Notes: generated from the letters alone by a model not told the origin. Positions 48,560-59,314 are shown, numbered from the stretch's first letter. The stretch is 64,000 nt of DNA from Prorocentrum cordatum (GCA_963575745.1 CAUYUJ010022559.1:221699-285698); one strand, 5' to 3'. Translations and numbers: made by a program.

Positions 48560-50500
48560 AGGAGAGGAGGAGGAGGAGGAGGAGGAGGAGGAGGAGGAGG
48601 AGGAGGAGGAGGAGGAGGAGGAGGAGGATAGGAGGAGGAGGAGGAGAGGAGGAGGAGGAGGAGGAGGAGGAGGAGGAGGAGGAGGAGGAGGAGGAGGATA
48701 GAAGGGAGAGAAGGAGGAGGTGGAGGAGGAGGAGGAGGAGGAGGAGGATGAGGAGGATAGGAGGAGGAGGAGGAGGAGGAGGAGGAGGAGGAGGAGGAGG
48801 AGGAGGAGGAGGATAGAAGGGAGAGAAGGAGGAGGTGGAGGAGGAGGAGGAGAAGGAGGAGGAGTAGGAGGAGGAGGGTTGAAGAGGAGGAGGATGACGA
48901 GGTGGATGAGGAGGGGGGTAGAGGAAATCCCAGGCGCATCAACAATGGTGCAACAAACCATTCCGCCAAGCGCCCTCTCTTTGGTCCCTTCAAGATTTCT
49001 GCTTTATTGCTGGGAGTGAGAATCCTTATCCGTATCAAAACACCACCTGTTGGGCTCCAATGCCACTGTTGGGTCTGGACGATCCTGCACCGTGTCAGAC
49101 CACCGTTCGTGGGAATCCAACACCGCGATCCAACGTCACCGATGTGGCGCAAACGCGCCGTGCCTGAGACACCGTACGGATGCGTTGAAGGGTAACGAAC
49201 AGTTGAGACGAATGTGCCCAGCGATCAGGCGAGCGCCACACTGTTTGAACAAGATGCGCCCTCCATCCGTGAAGCCCTTGCGATCTGTTGGGGCGAATGG
49301 GCTCTGGTCTAAGGCGAGGATTACATTTTGCTACCGGCCCGCCCTCCATCTGTTAAACATTTGCATGCGCGTAAGACGAATTTGTGCGCGCTAGCGCGAG
49401 AGGCACATGTTCGAAACGATTCGCCATTTCATCCGTGAGGCTCCTTCAGCGTTTGAGGCTACTGTTCGCGTCGCCCAGGTGAGAACAGCATTTTGATGAC
49501 GCCCCGCCCTCCATCCGTGAGGTTGCAAACTTTTTCAGCGAACATGCGCTGCGCTCAGTCAAGATCCACATGTTGAAAACGAGACCCCCATCCACACGTG
49601 GTGAAGCTCTCGAGAATTTTAAACGAATGCGTTCGGCGCTCAAGCGATATTTACATAAACAAGCCACCTCCATCCGGTAATTGCCAGCTTTTAACACGAA
49701 TGCGCGCGGCGTTAAGGCGAGTGCCACATTTTGAGAACGACCCGCCCTCCATCCGTCCGTGAAGCTCCTGCAAACTTTCAACACGACTGTGCGGGGCGCT
49801 GCGGCAAAGGGCTCGCCCTCCACCTGTGCAGCTCTCTGGAAGTTTTGAGACGAACGTGAACGACGCTATGGCGAGAGCCTCACTCTGCAAAACGCCTGCC
49901 TTCTATCCGTGAAGGTGTCCTGCACATTCTTCGTACGAGTGCGCTCGGCGCCAAGGCAAGGACCACATTGCGAAAACATTCGCCCTCCGGCCGTCAAGCT
50001 CTTGCAGGGTTAAAGGGCCAATATGTACGGCGTTCAGACAGGAGCCACATTTGGAAAACCACTTGCCCTCCGTCCATGAGGCCCTTGCAAACTTTTTAAA
50101 CGAATTTACGCGGCGTTCAGGCAAGCGCCACATTTTGAAAGCCACCCGCCCTCCCTTTGTGAAGCTCTTGCGAATGTTTAAGACGAGTGTGCGCGGCGTT
50201 CTGAAATCGACCCGCCCTCCACGCGTGAAACTGTTGCAACGCTCCAGGTCATCAGTGGTGAGGAAGTCTCAGGCGAAACGGCTGGCCCGCCCTAACGACT
50301 CGTCTCGGGGTGCGACAGGGAGGAGTTATTTATACGGAAAGCGTTGAGGAAGTATGGAGTAGGGAGGAGGGAAGAGGAAGGAGGGAGGAGTGGGATAAGA
50401 AGAACGCGGAGGGAGGCGGGAGGAGGGAGGAGGGTGGAGGGACGAGGGAGGGGGAGGAGGGGGGAGGGAGGAGGGAGGAGGAAGGATGGAGGAGGGAATG
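48560..50500 (-). repeat. Composite unit I, long copy (inverted)
   Basis: Mirror order of 33360-34160: long (GGA)n tract (48560-48930, with 'atagaagggagagaaggaggtgg' units at ~130-bp spacing); flank 'cgcatcaacaatggtgcaac..cattccgccaagcgccctct' (48930-48990); about 13 satellite units of ~80 bp (49180-50250); flank 'gaagtctcaggcgaaacgg..ctcggggtgcgacagggaggagttattta' (50262-50335); GGA-rich tract (50345-50500). Both flanks match the other copy when reverse-complemented, so this is one compound repeat in two places. Confidence 0.8.
49180..50250. repeat. Satellite I, ~80-bp units
   Basis: Landmarks 'cccgccctccatccgtgaagctc', 'ttgcaaactttcaacacgaatg', 'tgcgcggcgttcaggcgagtgccacattttga'. Unit starts near 49256, 49340, 49421, 49504, 49583, 49664 and 49743 (period 79-84 bp), then more diverged units to 50220. 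Divergence between neighbours is high, so the array is old. Confidence 0.85.
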
Positions 50501-50930
50501 TAATGGAATGGAATGGCTAGTGGTCGCTAGGACGGTGGAATCAAAGCAGACTGATTACAGTGGGCACACGGAGCCCAATCACTGTTGGGGGTGGCATTCC
50601 ATCGTGCAGCCCAGCCCCCGATTTCGATGACCCAACCGAGGTCACACTCAAGCACTCAAGCAGCCCAACGCATCTTAGCACAAGCTGCTTCTGCTGCTCG
50701 GAGTGGGTGGCCGTCTGAGGCTTCCGTGGTCCTCCGGGACCGCCAGGGGCTGCCCCACCAGCGGTAGTAGACGTAATTGTTCGTCCCGCGGGATTTTTCC
50801 CAGGGTGCTCAAACGCAGCGCCTTGCCACGGGTGCGGCGTCGCGTCAAAATTCCGACCATATCACGTTATTTCCCTAATGGTCCGTCAGGCCAATCCGAG
50901 CCCCCCTATATTCGAGTGTTACGTCGCCCA
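50501..50930. other. Intergenic, no gene recognised
   Basis: 'gtaatggaatggaatgg' at 50500-50515 and 'tcaagcactcaagcagccc' at 50649 are small repeats. No gene. Confidence 0.4.
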
Positions 50931-50998
50931 GAGAATGAGGAGGAGGCGGAGGAGGAGGCGAAGGAGGAGGAGGAGGCGGAGGAGGAAGAGGAGGGGAA

Positions 50999-51029
<31 letters not shown>

Positions 51030-51240
51030 CGGAGGATGAGGGGAAGAGGAGGAAGAGGAGGGAGGAGGAGGAGGAGGAGGAGGAGGAGGAGGAGAGGAGG
51101 AGGAGGAGGAGGATAGGAGGAGGAGAAGGAGAGGAGGAGGAGGATGGGAGGAAGAGAAGGAGGAGGAGGAGGAGGAGAAGGAGGGTTGAAGTGGAGGAGG
51201 AGGAGGAGGAGGAGGAGGAGGAGGAGGAGGAAGGAGGAGG
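50931..51240. repeat. (GGA)n tract
   Basis: About 310 bp of GGA with GGAAGA, GGCGGA interruptions. Frames read as Glu-, Arg- or Gly-rich in one direction and Ser-, Leu- or Pro-rich in the other. Confidence 0.9.
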
Positions 51241-53090
51241 TCTCTGGAGGTCCCCGACGGTCCCTGCAGCAGGTCCCCGAATGGTCCCCCGAGGCTCCAG
51301 GAGGCCGAAGATATACAAAAAGTTTCGAGCACAAGACACCCGATGACGTGATACAGTGGGGACGCGCATCAAGAAACGATCAGCCAATCGTTAGGGTACC
51401 CTGAGTTTCTTCGCTCCGCGCGCTGCGCGATGACTTCCCGCGGCCGTTGAAGAAGCTGCTGCGTTCAGGGTGCTCTGGGTTCCCCCCCCCGTGTGCATCT
51501 CGCGCGCGGGTTTTCAGGGCTGGGTTTTTTGCCAGGGTTTCGTGCGGCCGCGGCTGCACTTTATTTTCGCAGAGTGGCTCCCCAGAGTTCTGGACCGATT
51601 CCCCGCGACCAGCTTTTCATCCCGAGTCGTTTTGTTGACGGTTCTGGGGCCTTGTGAGGGCCCCCCGGAGCCCGAACATTGGCAAGCACCTTCCGTCGCA
51701 ATTTCTTGTTTCAACGAGAGGGTGACAGGGAACTCGTTTCCAAAGGCCGATCCGCCCCCTTGTGTTAGGATGCAACTCCTGGGAGGATTCATTCAGCATC
51801 GGCCCTGGTCTATCCGTGCAGGCTTTTTCTGGCATGATCCCGTTCCGTTCCGCTTCATCACGCTGAATCTTGGGCTCAAATTGGGCTGATTTGGCCCAGT
51901 TGGCCCTCCATCGGGCCTCGTAGCTCCTTACCGTTCTTGCGAAAATCTCTCCCAGGCGTTGCCTCCTGATTCTTGGCGCGCCTCCGAGTGCAGCAAGCTC
52001 AAGTGAGCGACGGGAGAAAACATGGTCGACTTCGCCGGCACCGGCGCGCAGGCTGCCCGCGTGAGGCCGAGCGCGAGCGCCCTCTCCTCAACGTGGCGCG
52101 CCTTGCTGGCGGCCCGCGTAAGCCACCGCGTCGGGGCGCTGCGGTCAGGAGTTTTGGCTCGGCGTGTCGCGCCGCTGGTTCCGGCCCGCCGCGCTTCGGC
52201 GAGACACGCTGGCAGCGTCCTGGCCTCCGAGGTGTCCTCCCGGCGGAGCTCTGCCTGGCCTCTCGCCCCGGCGGGGCGGAGCCCCACGCCACCCGCTCGC
52301 AGGGCACAGCGCGTCGCCGGGGCCACCACCGCGGCACGCCACGCAGACGCTCCCAGCCGCATGCCGTCTCGCATTCGACCCGGCGTTTCTCCTCGTCGCC
52401 CCCGGGCGCGCCCCGCCGTCGGCGGGTGCCCCCCCCCCCCCCCCGTTAGCCAGGGCGCCCACGGGGGCCCCTCCGAGGCAGAGCCTGCGGTGTTCGGGCC
52501 GGCCAGTCAGTCTGCAGCCGCCCGCCATGCTCAGGGGCAACGTCAGGGGAGGGGGGATGGGGCTCGGGGGGGGGGGGGAGGGAGGCACCGACCCTCCACC
52601 GCCCATTCCTCGCCAGCTGGGGGCCCGAGAGCCCGCCCCGCCCAGGAACGTTTGGATTCCAAGCTGGGGGCCCATCGCCGATCCATGGGCGACGGATCGC
52701 CGACTCTCAGGGGCTTCCCCCGCCCCCCGGAGCCTGGCCCACTCCCCCCCGCCCCCCATCCTTGCCCCCTGTCCTTGCCCCTCAGCCACGTGGCCTGCGG
52801 AGGGCCAGCGCCGGACACCCCCTCCCCTCACCGGACCCTGAGATCCTGGCGTCGCATCTCGTCGACGAAGGGCGATTCCGCCTCTTGCGGTTTGGCAGCG
52901 TTTGTCGTGACGTCGGATCTCGGGGCCCCTCGCCGAAGATCGAGGTTCGAGCCCAGGCATCCAACGTTCTGAAAACATGCAGCCTGGCGAGAGGCCCAGC
53001 CCTGTGCAGCTGTTGGCGATGCAGGATCCGGCCCTCTCCTCAGGGGTGGTGCGCCGCGAGGGGTGAGTGCGGAGCCCAGGCAGCGCGGAT
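51241..53090. other. Intergenic with one family A copy
   Basis: 51575-51680 is a reverse-strand family A copy ('accgattccccgcgaccagcttttcatcccgagtcgttttgttgacgg', 'cttgtgagggccccccgg'). 52433-52444 is poly-C. From 51900 to 53090 the DNA is extremely GC-rich, with frames of 300-445 codons on both strands but no domain. Confidence 0.45.
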
Positions 53091-53094
53091 GGGG

Positions 53095-53340
53095 GGCGCG
53101 AGACGCGTGAGGGCCGGAATGGGCGGGGGGACGCCATCTGGGTGCTGCCTCGGGGGTCTTCGGTGGAGCTCCATACGGGGCCACGAAGCGTGTGGTGGGT
53201 GTGCCGAAATCGCTGGATGGGCGGGGGGACGCCATCTGGGTGCTGCCTCGGGGGTCTTTGGTGGAGCTCCCTGCGGGGACACGAGGCGTGTGGTGGGTGT
53301 GCAGAAATCGGTGGATGGGACGCCATGCGGGCGCTGCCAC
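53095..53340 (+). repeat. Satellite J, second site (about 2.5 units)
   Basis: Units with 'gggcggggggacgccatctgggtgctgcctcgggggtctt', 'ggtggagctcc' and 'ggccacgaagcgtgtgg', period about 97 bp. The two full units are nearly identical to each other and clearly related to 15075-15765, 38 kb away. Confidence 0.75.
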
Positions 53341-54485
53341 TGGCAAGACGAAGACGAAGAGGAGGAGGCCGAGCACGGCGGTACATTCTAAGATTGGTGC
53401 CGCCGCCACTCCTCGGGGCCCCTGGCGAGCGCAGCTTCGGTGGATGGCGACGGCCCTCTGCTGGGTCAGGAGGAGTGGCCACGAGCGACGCCTCGGCCTG
53501 TCAGGCCGGGCCGTGCCTGCATGCGCTGGGGCCTCCGCCTTTTGGAGCCCAGCGAGGACGCACGAGATGCTTGTCCGGGGGCGTCCAAGAGGGGTGATGA
53601 GGACCAGTCGGCGGCGCGCCCGGGAGGGGGACAGTCAGAGGGGGCGGGCCTTTCCAGAAGTCTGCGAAAACCCAGGAGGCATCTGGCCTTCTCAGAGACT
53701 CCCTAAGCCTTCTCCGAAAACGCAGACGGCTCCCCAGCAGGTGGGATTCTGAGAACCCCCGCCGCTTTCCGAGAAGGCATGCCCCCTCTCACGTTCCCCT
53801 TCGGCGCGCCTCTGAACTGGGGGGGGAGAGGAGATCATGGCCAGGGCCACGACATGTTCCAGATGTCATGGCCCCCCTCTGCTTCTGTCGGCACGATCCC
53901 TGGCCCCCCCCTCTCGTCCGCGCACATGCCTCGGACCATGATGCGCTACCCCCCTCTTGCAGGCACCCCTCTTCGGCGCAACCGAGTAGTTTGTGTCCAC
54001 CGTTTTGTACTCTTGCGCTCTCGACAAGTCCGAAAAGCAAACACCATCGTCATGACTGTCACCAGTTCCTCTGATCTGGGCGTCGCAAGCAAACATCTCG
54101 AAGGGCGTTGTTCCCATGCTCCGGTCCCCGAGACCCTCGCGGATGGGCCTGTCTTGAGAAATCCTGGATCAATTTTAGGTCGGCGGATTTGGTTGTCTTT
54201 TTTACGCGGCGTCGTTGCTTTTCTTGCCAGTGCGTCGGGTCTCATGAGTCTCCTGCGTCAGCCGCTCGCAAAGAAAGCCGCTCTTCGCGCTGCGCGTGCT
54301 GGCCCAAAGAGGAGGGTTTCCATGTCCACGGAGGCGAGCGGCGCGAGAGCGTCGGAGCAGGTGACCCAAAGAACGCGGCCCGCAGCAGACGGTTCGGTCG
54401 AACCCACGGCTCTCCCTTGACACCGCAGGTTGCGCGGGTGGGCCCTTTCCGAGGGAAGGTCGTGTAACTGTGCTAGGCTTTTTCG
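53341..54485. other. Intergenic, no gene recognised
   Basis: GC-rich to moderate. 53640-53790 contains several 'cttctcagaga', 'ccttctccgaaaacgc', 'tccgagaagg' motifs like 8925-9085. A (GAAGAC)-type purine run is at 53348-53370. No gene. Confidence 0.4.
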
Positions 54486-54489
54486 TCAG

Positions 54490-54650
54490 AGGCCAATTGC
54501 GAACCCTACCTCCGCGGGTCCAATCGACGCTGGGGTATCAAACATCCCTGCTGGGGCCACTTGGCTGCGGACATGTTTGAAGTTCTGAACTCCAGCTGGT
54601 TCTTCAGAAGTCTGGCCTACAGGGATAGGGTTCGCTTGTGGTTGCCCCTT
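54490..54650 (+). repeat. Dispersed repeat family N, copy 2
   Basis: See 18493-18645. Inverted ends 'gcgaaccctacctcc' (54498) and 'gggatagggttcgc' (54622) suggest a small foldback element. Confidence 0.6.
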
Positions 54651-54842
54651 CTGGCCAACGCTCGGCGGTAAAGACTCGCGCTGCGCGCAGGCGGCCCCAC
54701 GAGGCATTTCTGGCTGGCCTCGACAAGCTCCCCTGGTAGTCCCAGATGGCCTCGGCAGCCCCCCCGAGTAGTCCGGGTCTGTCTCAACACCCTGGCGCCG
54801 CCTTCAGCGGCGCCCCTGGGGTGCTTCGCGCGCCAGGGTTGC

Positions 54843-55073
54843 CATGGCGCCAACATCGCAGAGCGGATCTCGTTCGGAAAGCGATAGGGTGGGCCCAGAG
54901 TGTCCTGGAGAGTCTCGTTCCGGATTTCGAGGTGACTTCCATGCGGATTTCTTCTGGCCAGGAATGAAGACCAACACGAATCCACGCGAAAGTCACTTCG
55001 TTTTTCGCTCGCCGTTTCGGGCAAACATCCACGCAGAAATCCGCTGCAGCACGTCTGCAAGGCCAGTGCAATG
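54843..55073 (+). repeat. Family C repeat, copy 1
   Basis: About 230 bp, also at 59453-59687 and 61411-61651, always on the + strand. Landmarks: 'atggcgccaacatcgcagagcgga', 'tcgttcggaaagcgatag', 'gtgggcccagagtgtcctgg', 'tggccaggaatgaagac', 'aatccacgcgaaagtcactt', 'ttcgctcgccgtttcggg', and the very constant end 'gctgcagcacgtctgcaagg' followed by 'gtgcaatga'. In the second half all three keep one frame to the same stop (FVFRSPFR / VLRSLFR, then IRCSTSARPVQ), while the first half has frame-shifting differences. Confidence 0.75.
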
Positions 55074-56045
55074 AGAGTTGGGGTGTTAAGACCGTTCTGG
55101 TCTACTCGGGGGGTCTGCGGAGGCCAGCTGGGACCTCTTAAGGGGCTATCTGCGCGCAGCCTGGAAGCCTTACCACTTGCACCACCAGCTTTCGATAGCC
55201 ATGACCAAGATGCCGCTTAATCTTATCGACGCCGACCTTGGTCCATGATCCACGTCGGCCGTCGCCGATTCGCGGGGAGAATCCACGAATTGATGGTGAG
55301 TGCCGAGATCGACACCGACGTTTCCGCGTTCAGTCTTTGGCATGGCCTTCGGTTTCTTTCCCTCACAGTTTCTTTTCTGGAGCGGGGAGGCTTGCCAGCA
55401 GAGCCTTGTTAGCGTTGGTTCAGAGGCGGTTCAACCAGCGAGGGCGCAGGTCGTCGTCCTGATTGTTCGGGCGGCTTGAACATTTCCATCTGCATGGCTG
55501 GTCCTTATTGCCACTAAGCGTGATGTCAACTGTCAGTTGATCTTGTCGCCATCGATGCTTTTCAGATTGATTGCGTGTCAAATCGAGGAGGGTGACGGAG
55601 CAGGAGAGAGCGACAAGATGAAGATCCCGAGAAGGACGAGGGATGTTGTCGTTCGGTTTTCGCTTCGTCTCTTGCTACCAGGCCATCACCGTGGGCTCAC
55701 GCTGGCCGCGATGGGCCGAAATACCTGCCAAGAACCCAACGCCCACCCCTGACTGGAAGACTGGCTGACTAGGGCATGGGGAAGGCACGCTGGCGCTGGC
55801 GCGCCACACGCGTGCCGTGCGTTTCGCACGCACACTGAGCACACGCTCACGTGCACCAAAGCCGAACACAGCCGCATGTTTCACACACGAATCTGTCCAA
55901 GACCAGGGAGGACGAGAAAGGGATCATCCTACTCTGCCCGCCGAGCGTGGTGTCTCAGAAGGCCTGGGCCCCCCAACTGGCAGCCGTGCAAGTTGCCTCA
56001 GCATTCGGTGTACCATCGGCGATGGCGGCTTTGTGTGCACCGGAG
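55074..56045. other. Intergenic, no gene recognised
   Basis: Moderate GC, no domain. 55105-55165 matches the end of the psaD intron ('gcggaggccagctgggac', 'ggggctatctgcgcgcagcc'). 55795-55860 has several 'gcgcacac' / 'acgcgtgc' palindromic motifs. Confidence 0.45.
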
Positions 56046-56047
56046 CG

Positions 56048-56128
56048 GGGAGGAGGAGGAGGAGGAGGAGGAGGAGGAGGAGGAGGAGGAGGAGGAGGAG
56101 GAGGAGGAGGAAGAGGAGGATTTCCAGG
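56048..56128. repeat. (GGA)n tract at the 3' end of the retrotransposon
   Basis: On the minus strand this is a (TCC)n tail about 40 bp after the stop codon of the retrotransposon frame. It could be the element's 3' tail or its integration site. Confidence 0.85.
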
Positions 56129-56165
56129 ATGTCCGCCTTCACGTAGTGAAAACTAGGCTTGATGC

Positions 56166-57788
56166 TCAGCTCTTGCACTTGGGAGGCAGGCCGCGCTCGA
56201 TCCTGTCGAGATATTCGCGCCTGGCCTTCGAGATGGGTAATTTGCACGGTTCCGCTAGCCCCCTGAGCTGGGCTTGACCGTAAAAACCGCATGTGCCGCA
56301 ATACCACAACTGAAGGTCTTTATGATAAATCAAAGCATGAGTGGGATGGGTCCAACCCCCAGCCAAGTGTAAACGCCGTCCTCTCGGAACACGTGCGATC
56401 TGACTATTCACATGCTGGAGTAGGAAGCATTCACTTCTTAACCATTCCGCTAGCACCGCTTTGGTCGAGGAGCCCCTACACACACTACACGCCCTACCAC
56501 TTTCGGTCAGGGAGTGGGCAGACGCGAAGCGTGCAATGGCGATAGGAGGAGGAGGAGGAGGAGGGGGAGGTGGGCCAGCCCGAGCTGAGGCCCCCGCTTC
56601 CCCCGACACCTGGGCGGCCTTGATAGAATCCAACCCTACACGCAAAAGCCTCCTCCGCACTAACAGGGCTTTGTGTTCGATGGACATGACACGGTGACGA
56701 CTGGCCTGGGAAACCCGCGCGTGCGCGGCCGATTCTCCAGCAAGGACGTCGACGCAAGCATTGCCAATCACAAGCCAACTCGGTATCCCACGAGCGAGGT
56801 ACTCCCGTGGGCTGAGGTGCGAGGGCACCTGCATGATGATTATACTGGCAGGGTGCCGAGCCTGTCGCAAAAGGAGCTTGCCGACCTCTCTCCAAAGGTC
56901 GGCTTGCGGCCCCTCGGGACGACGAAAAAGCTCAGAGTACCACCCCCTAGCCACTTCAGCACAGTCAGTAACGTAAACGATAACACCTACAGAGAATCTA
57001 AGAGCCCAAAGAAACGCCAGAAGCTCGCCTCTAGGAACACTCTGAGAGGGCCCATGGAGCGGCCCCATCAAGAAAGGCCCTAGAGTAGGTGTGTCGTAGC
57101 TCCTAACATTCGCAACGGCCAGGCCTACCCTACGGAGCCTGGAGTCGTGGGTGTCTTTCCCCCCCGACGCGTCCCCAAACAGGACCAGGGGCTCCCTCGT
57201 GGTGCCTGTCCCCAGACACCCCTCCTCCAAAGAGCCCCCGAGCCAGTTGCCTCCGACGATGGCCTCTTCGGGGGCGGGAGGAGGGACGGAGGTCCAGGAG
57301 GAAGGGATGAGGCCCCGCATCCAAAAACACGGGAACGCCTCGGACTCCGACACAGCCTGAGTGATAAGATCATTCGAATCATCGTAGGCCTTGGACGCAG
57401 AGCTGGCGTTCGCCTCGCAAGTCCAACACCTGTGCAGGGCTGTCTCAGGACCTTGCCCGCACCGAAGGCAAACTGAAGAACTGCATAGGTTTGCCTGGAA
57501 GCTCCTCTCACGCGTCCAGAAACCTCCTGTGGCAATAGAAACTAGCAGCTCCGATAACTGCCTACCTTTTTTTACATCCTGCAACTCGGAAATCATGGCC
57601 TGCAGTGAAACCATGTCAACTCCATCAGCGACTCCGTCGCCGCAGAAGTGTGTGGCTGCTGTCCGCCACTGCTGAAGCTCCCTTGTCCGCTGAAACTCGT
57701 CCAGAAGGGGCTCTGCCTGATCCAGAGCCTCGAAATCGCTCCCGTGAAACATCCAATGTGATGCGCTCCGATGTATTCCAACCTGTTC
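56166..57788 (-). CDS. Non-LTR retrotransposon polyprotein, 3' part (RNase H)
   Basis: A 528-codon frame from an internal Met at 57752; it is open in frame up to a TAG at 57789-57791. Residues 95-112 form C-x2-C-x8-H-x4-C (CLRCGQ...HRCWTC), the zinc-finger-like motif that follows the reverse transcriptase in many LINE-type elements. Residues 189-340 are an RNase H domain with Asp194 (FGDAS), Glu243 (RGELLAF), Asp263 (YVTDC) and Asp335 (GNACVD), all four catalytic acids being present. A Pro run near residue 395 is encoded by a TCC microsatellite. The C-terminus has two Cys pairs (ACSVC, YCGTC), a possible zinc ribbon. The reverse transcriptase and endonuclease parts are missing, as expected of a 5'-truncated insertion. 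Retrotransposition in cis is not possible from this copy. Confidence 0.8.
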   Translation of the reverse strand, partial: EQVGIHRSASHWMFHGSDFEALDQAEPLLDEFQRTRELQQWRTAATHFCGDGVADGVDMVSLQAMISELQDVKKGRQLSELLVSIATGGFWTRERSFQANLCSSSVCLRCGQGPETALHRCWTCEANASSASKAYDDSNDLITQAVSESEAFPCFWMRGLIPSSWTSVPPPAPEEAIVGGNWLGGSLEEGCLGTGTTREPLVLFGDASGGKDTHDSRLRRVGLAVANVRSYDTPTLGPFLMGPLHGPSQSVPRGELLAFLWALRFSVGVIVYVTDCAEVARGWYSELFRRPEGPQADLWREVGKLLLRQARHPASIIIMQVPSHLSPREYLARGIPSWLVIGNACVDVLAGESAAHARVSQASRHRVMSIEHKALLVRRRLLRVGLDSIKAAQVSGEAGASARAGPPPPPPPPPPIAIARFASAHSLTESGRACSVCRGSSTKAVLAEWLRSECFLLQHVNSQIARVPRGRRLHLAGGWTHPTHALIYHKDLQLWYCGTCGFYGQAQLRGLAEPCKLPISKARREYLDRIERGLPPKCKS

Positions 57789-57960
57789 CTACGCAACTGT
57801 AGCCACTCTTGCGCACCCCGGTGGTATCCAAATTGGATCGCCTGGCACGTCCCCATCCAATACCATGCAATTGCCCAGGATTGGTGCAAGGGGCAAGGCG
57901 CTCCCTTCCAACCCTCAACTTTGCTCCTGCACCATCCTGGGTGTTCAACTAACTCCCCAG
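57789..57960 (-). pseudogene. Possible frameshifted continuation of the retrotransposon
   Basis: Upstream of the in-frame stop another minus-strand frame is open to 58003 and encodes a segment with Trp/Arg/Leu-rich character (GAQEWLQLRRNRLEYIG). It may be the decayed region between reverse transcriptase and zinc-finger motif, or the boundary of the insertion. From about 57960 a different repeat begins, which sets the 5' limit of the insertion. Confidence 0.3.
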
Positions 57961-58480
57961 GGTATCCCAAGTGACACACATTGGGTATTCCAATGAAGCT
58001 CAATGGAGTCCACAGGAGTCCTTCGGATACTCATCCCGTGGGGTCCTATGCACTGCGATGGTGTCCAATGGAGCCCAATGAAGTCCCATGGGCTACAATG
58101 GATCCCAAAGGAGTCCGACAGAGGCAAGTGTAACAATTTGGTCATGGAGTCACACGAGGTCCAGTGGAGTCCAATGGAAGGACCTCTAAAGCCGTATGCA
58201 ATATGGAATCGTATTTCGTCATATGTAGCCCACTGGAGCCCATAGAGTCCAATGAAGGCATTGGGTCTTTCGATGGATCCCAATGGAGTCGTATGGTTGT
58301 GTCAATGGGGTCTGATGCAGTCCACGTGAGTCCAATTGAGTTATTTGGGTCCGATAGAGTCCTAAGAGTCCAATTTATCGGACTCCAATGGAGTCCGATG
58401 GATCCCAATGGTGACCAATAGAATCCAGTGGAGTCCAATGGAGGCCAAGGCAGTCCAATGGTGTAATAGAGGGAGCTGGA
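57960..58480. repeat. Degenerate GTCCAATGGAGTCC array
   Basis: About 30 imperfect units of 10-15 bp (tccaatggagtcc, tggagtccaatg, ggtcc.atggag), partly palindromic (GGACTCCATTGGA), continuing for 520 bp. AT-richer than the rest. Confidence 0.85.
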
Positions 58481-58875
58481 GTCCTATGCCGCCCATTTGA
58501 GCTCTTTCAGTCCTGTCTCGTTTCTCTGTTTTGAGGCAACGCTGGCAAATGTGGAAGATCAACTTTCGACGTTTTGTGTGGAATATGCCAGTGCACAGGA
58601 GTGTTGGGTAAACGGTGGGGCGTTGCCAGGGGTGAGGGGGGAGTGGTACTCAGGCTGGTAGAGAGGGGGATCGGAGGAGGAAGAAAGAGGAGGACGCACA
58701 GGAGGGGGGGGACGAGCATCAGCAGGGCAGGGCGGAAGGTCGTTCGAGGAAGGGGGTCAGGGATCGGCGATCGACAGGCGGGGGCATCGGATCAAGAGGC
58801 TCCAGAGCCTCTGGGAGCTTCCACGACGGAGGGGCAAACACTTCAGAAACGACGGAGGGGCAAACACTTCAGAAG
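58481..58875. other. Intergenic, no gene recognised
   Basis: G-rich from 58610. 'cgacggaggggcaaacacttcagaa' is directly repeated at 58829 and 58853 (25 bp, one right after the other). No gene. Confidence 0.45.
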
Positions 58876-58978
58876 CTTCCCTCCTTCTCCTCCTCCTCCT
58901 CCTCCTCTTCCTTCTCTTCCTCCTCCTCTTCTTCCTCCTCCTCTTCCTCCTCCTCCTCTTCCTACTCCTCCTCCCTGT
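58876..58978. repeat. (TCC)n/(CTT)n tract
   Basis: About 100 bp of TCCTCC with TTCCTC interruptions. Confidence 0.9.
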
Positions 58979-59170
58979 CACCCTCCGCAACAGTGGGGCG
59001 CCTAGGACGGCAAGGAATATCATGCACTCTTTCAGCGGACTCGGGGGTTCTAGGAGGCTGGGGGGGGGTCGGGGTTCTCACCTGCACGCCGTGAATGAAA
59101 GGGGGTCCTCACGGACACGAGTCCTAGACCCTGGGGCTCTCCCCCAGGAGCTGGTCTTTCGGGCGGGTGC

Positions 59171-59280
59171 GAGTGGGGGTGAGCCAAATGGGCGGTGAAG
59201 ACAAGAAGGTGCCCATCGGGGCCCCTTTGGGGCCCTAAACTTTTATCTTCACCCCCCCTCAATTTGGCTCACCCCCCATT
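59171..59280. mobile_element. Foldback with ~48-bp arms
   Basis: Left 'gggggtgagccaaatgggcggtgaagac', right 'tatcttcaccccccctcaatttggctcacccccc', meeting at 'ggggcccctttggggccc'. Arms about 80-85% identical. It is followed by a C-run and a second 'gggtcaccccccattgcc' segment, so the right end is partly duplicated. Confidence 0.7.
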
Positions 59281-59314
59281 GCCCCCCCCCCCCCCCTTTG
59301 GGTCACCCCCCATT

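Noticed and set aside
48560-50500. CRISPR-like array
   Set aside because: The ~80-bp units are degenerate tandem repeats without constant repeats separating unique spacers, and the genome is eukaryotic.
52022-53482. Frames of 316 (+) and 445 (-) codons
   Set aside because: GC-driven open frames; the minus-strand frame runs through satellite J and a poly-C run.
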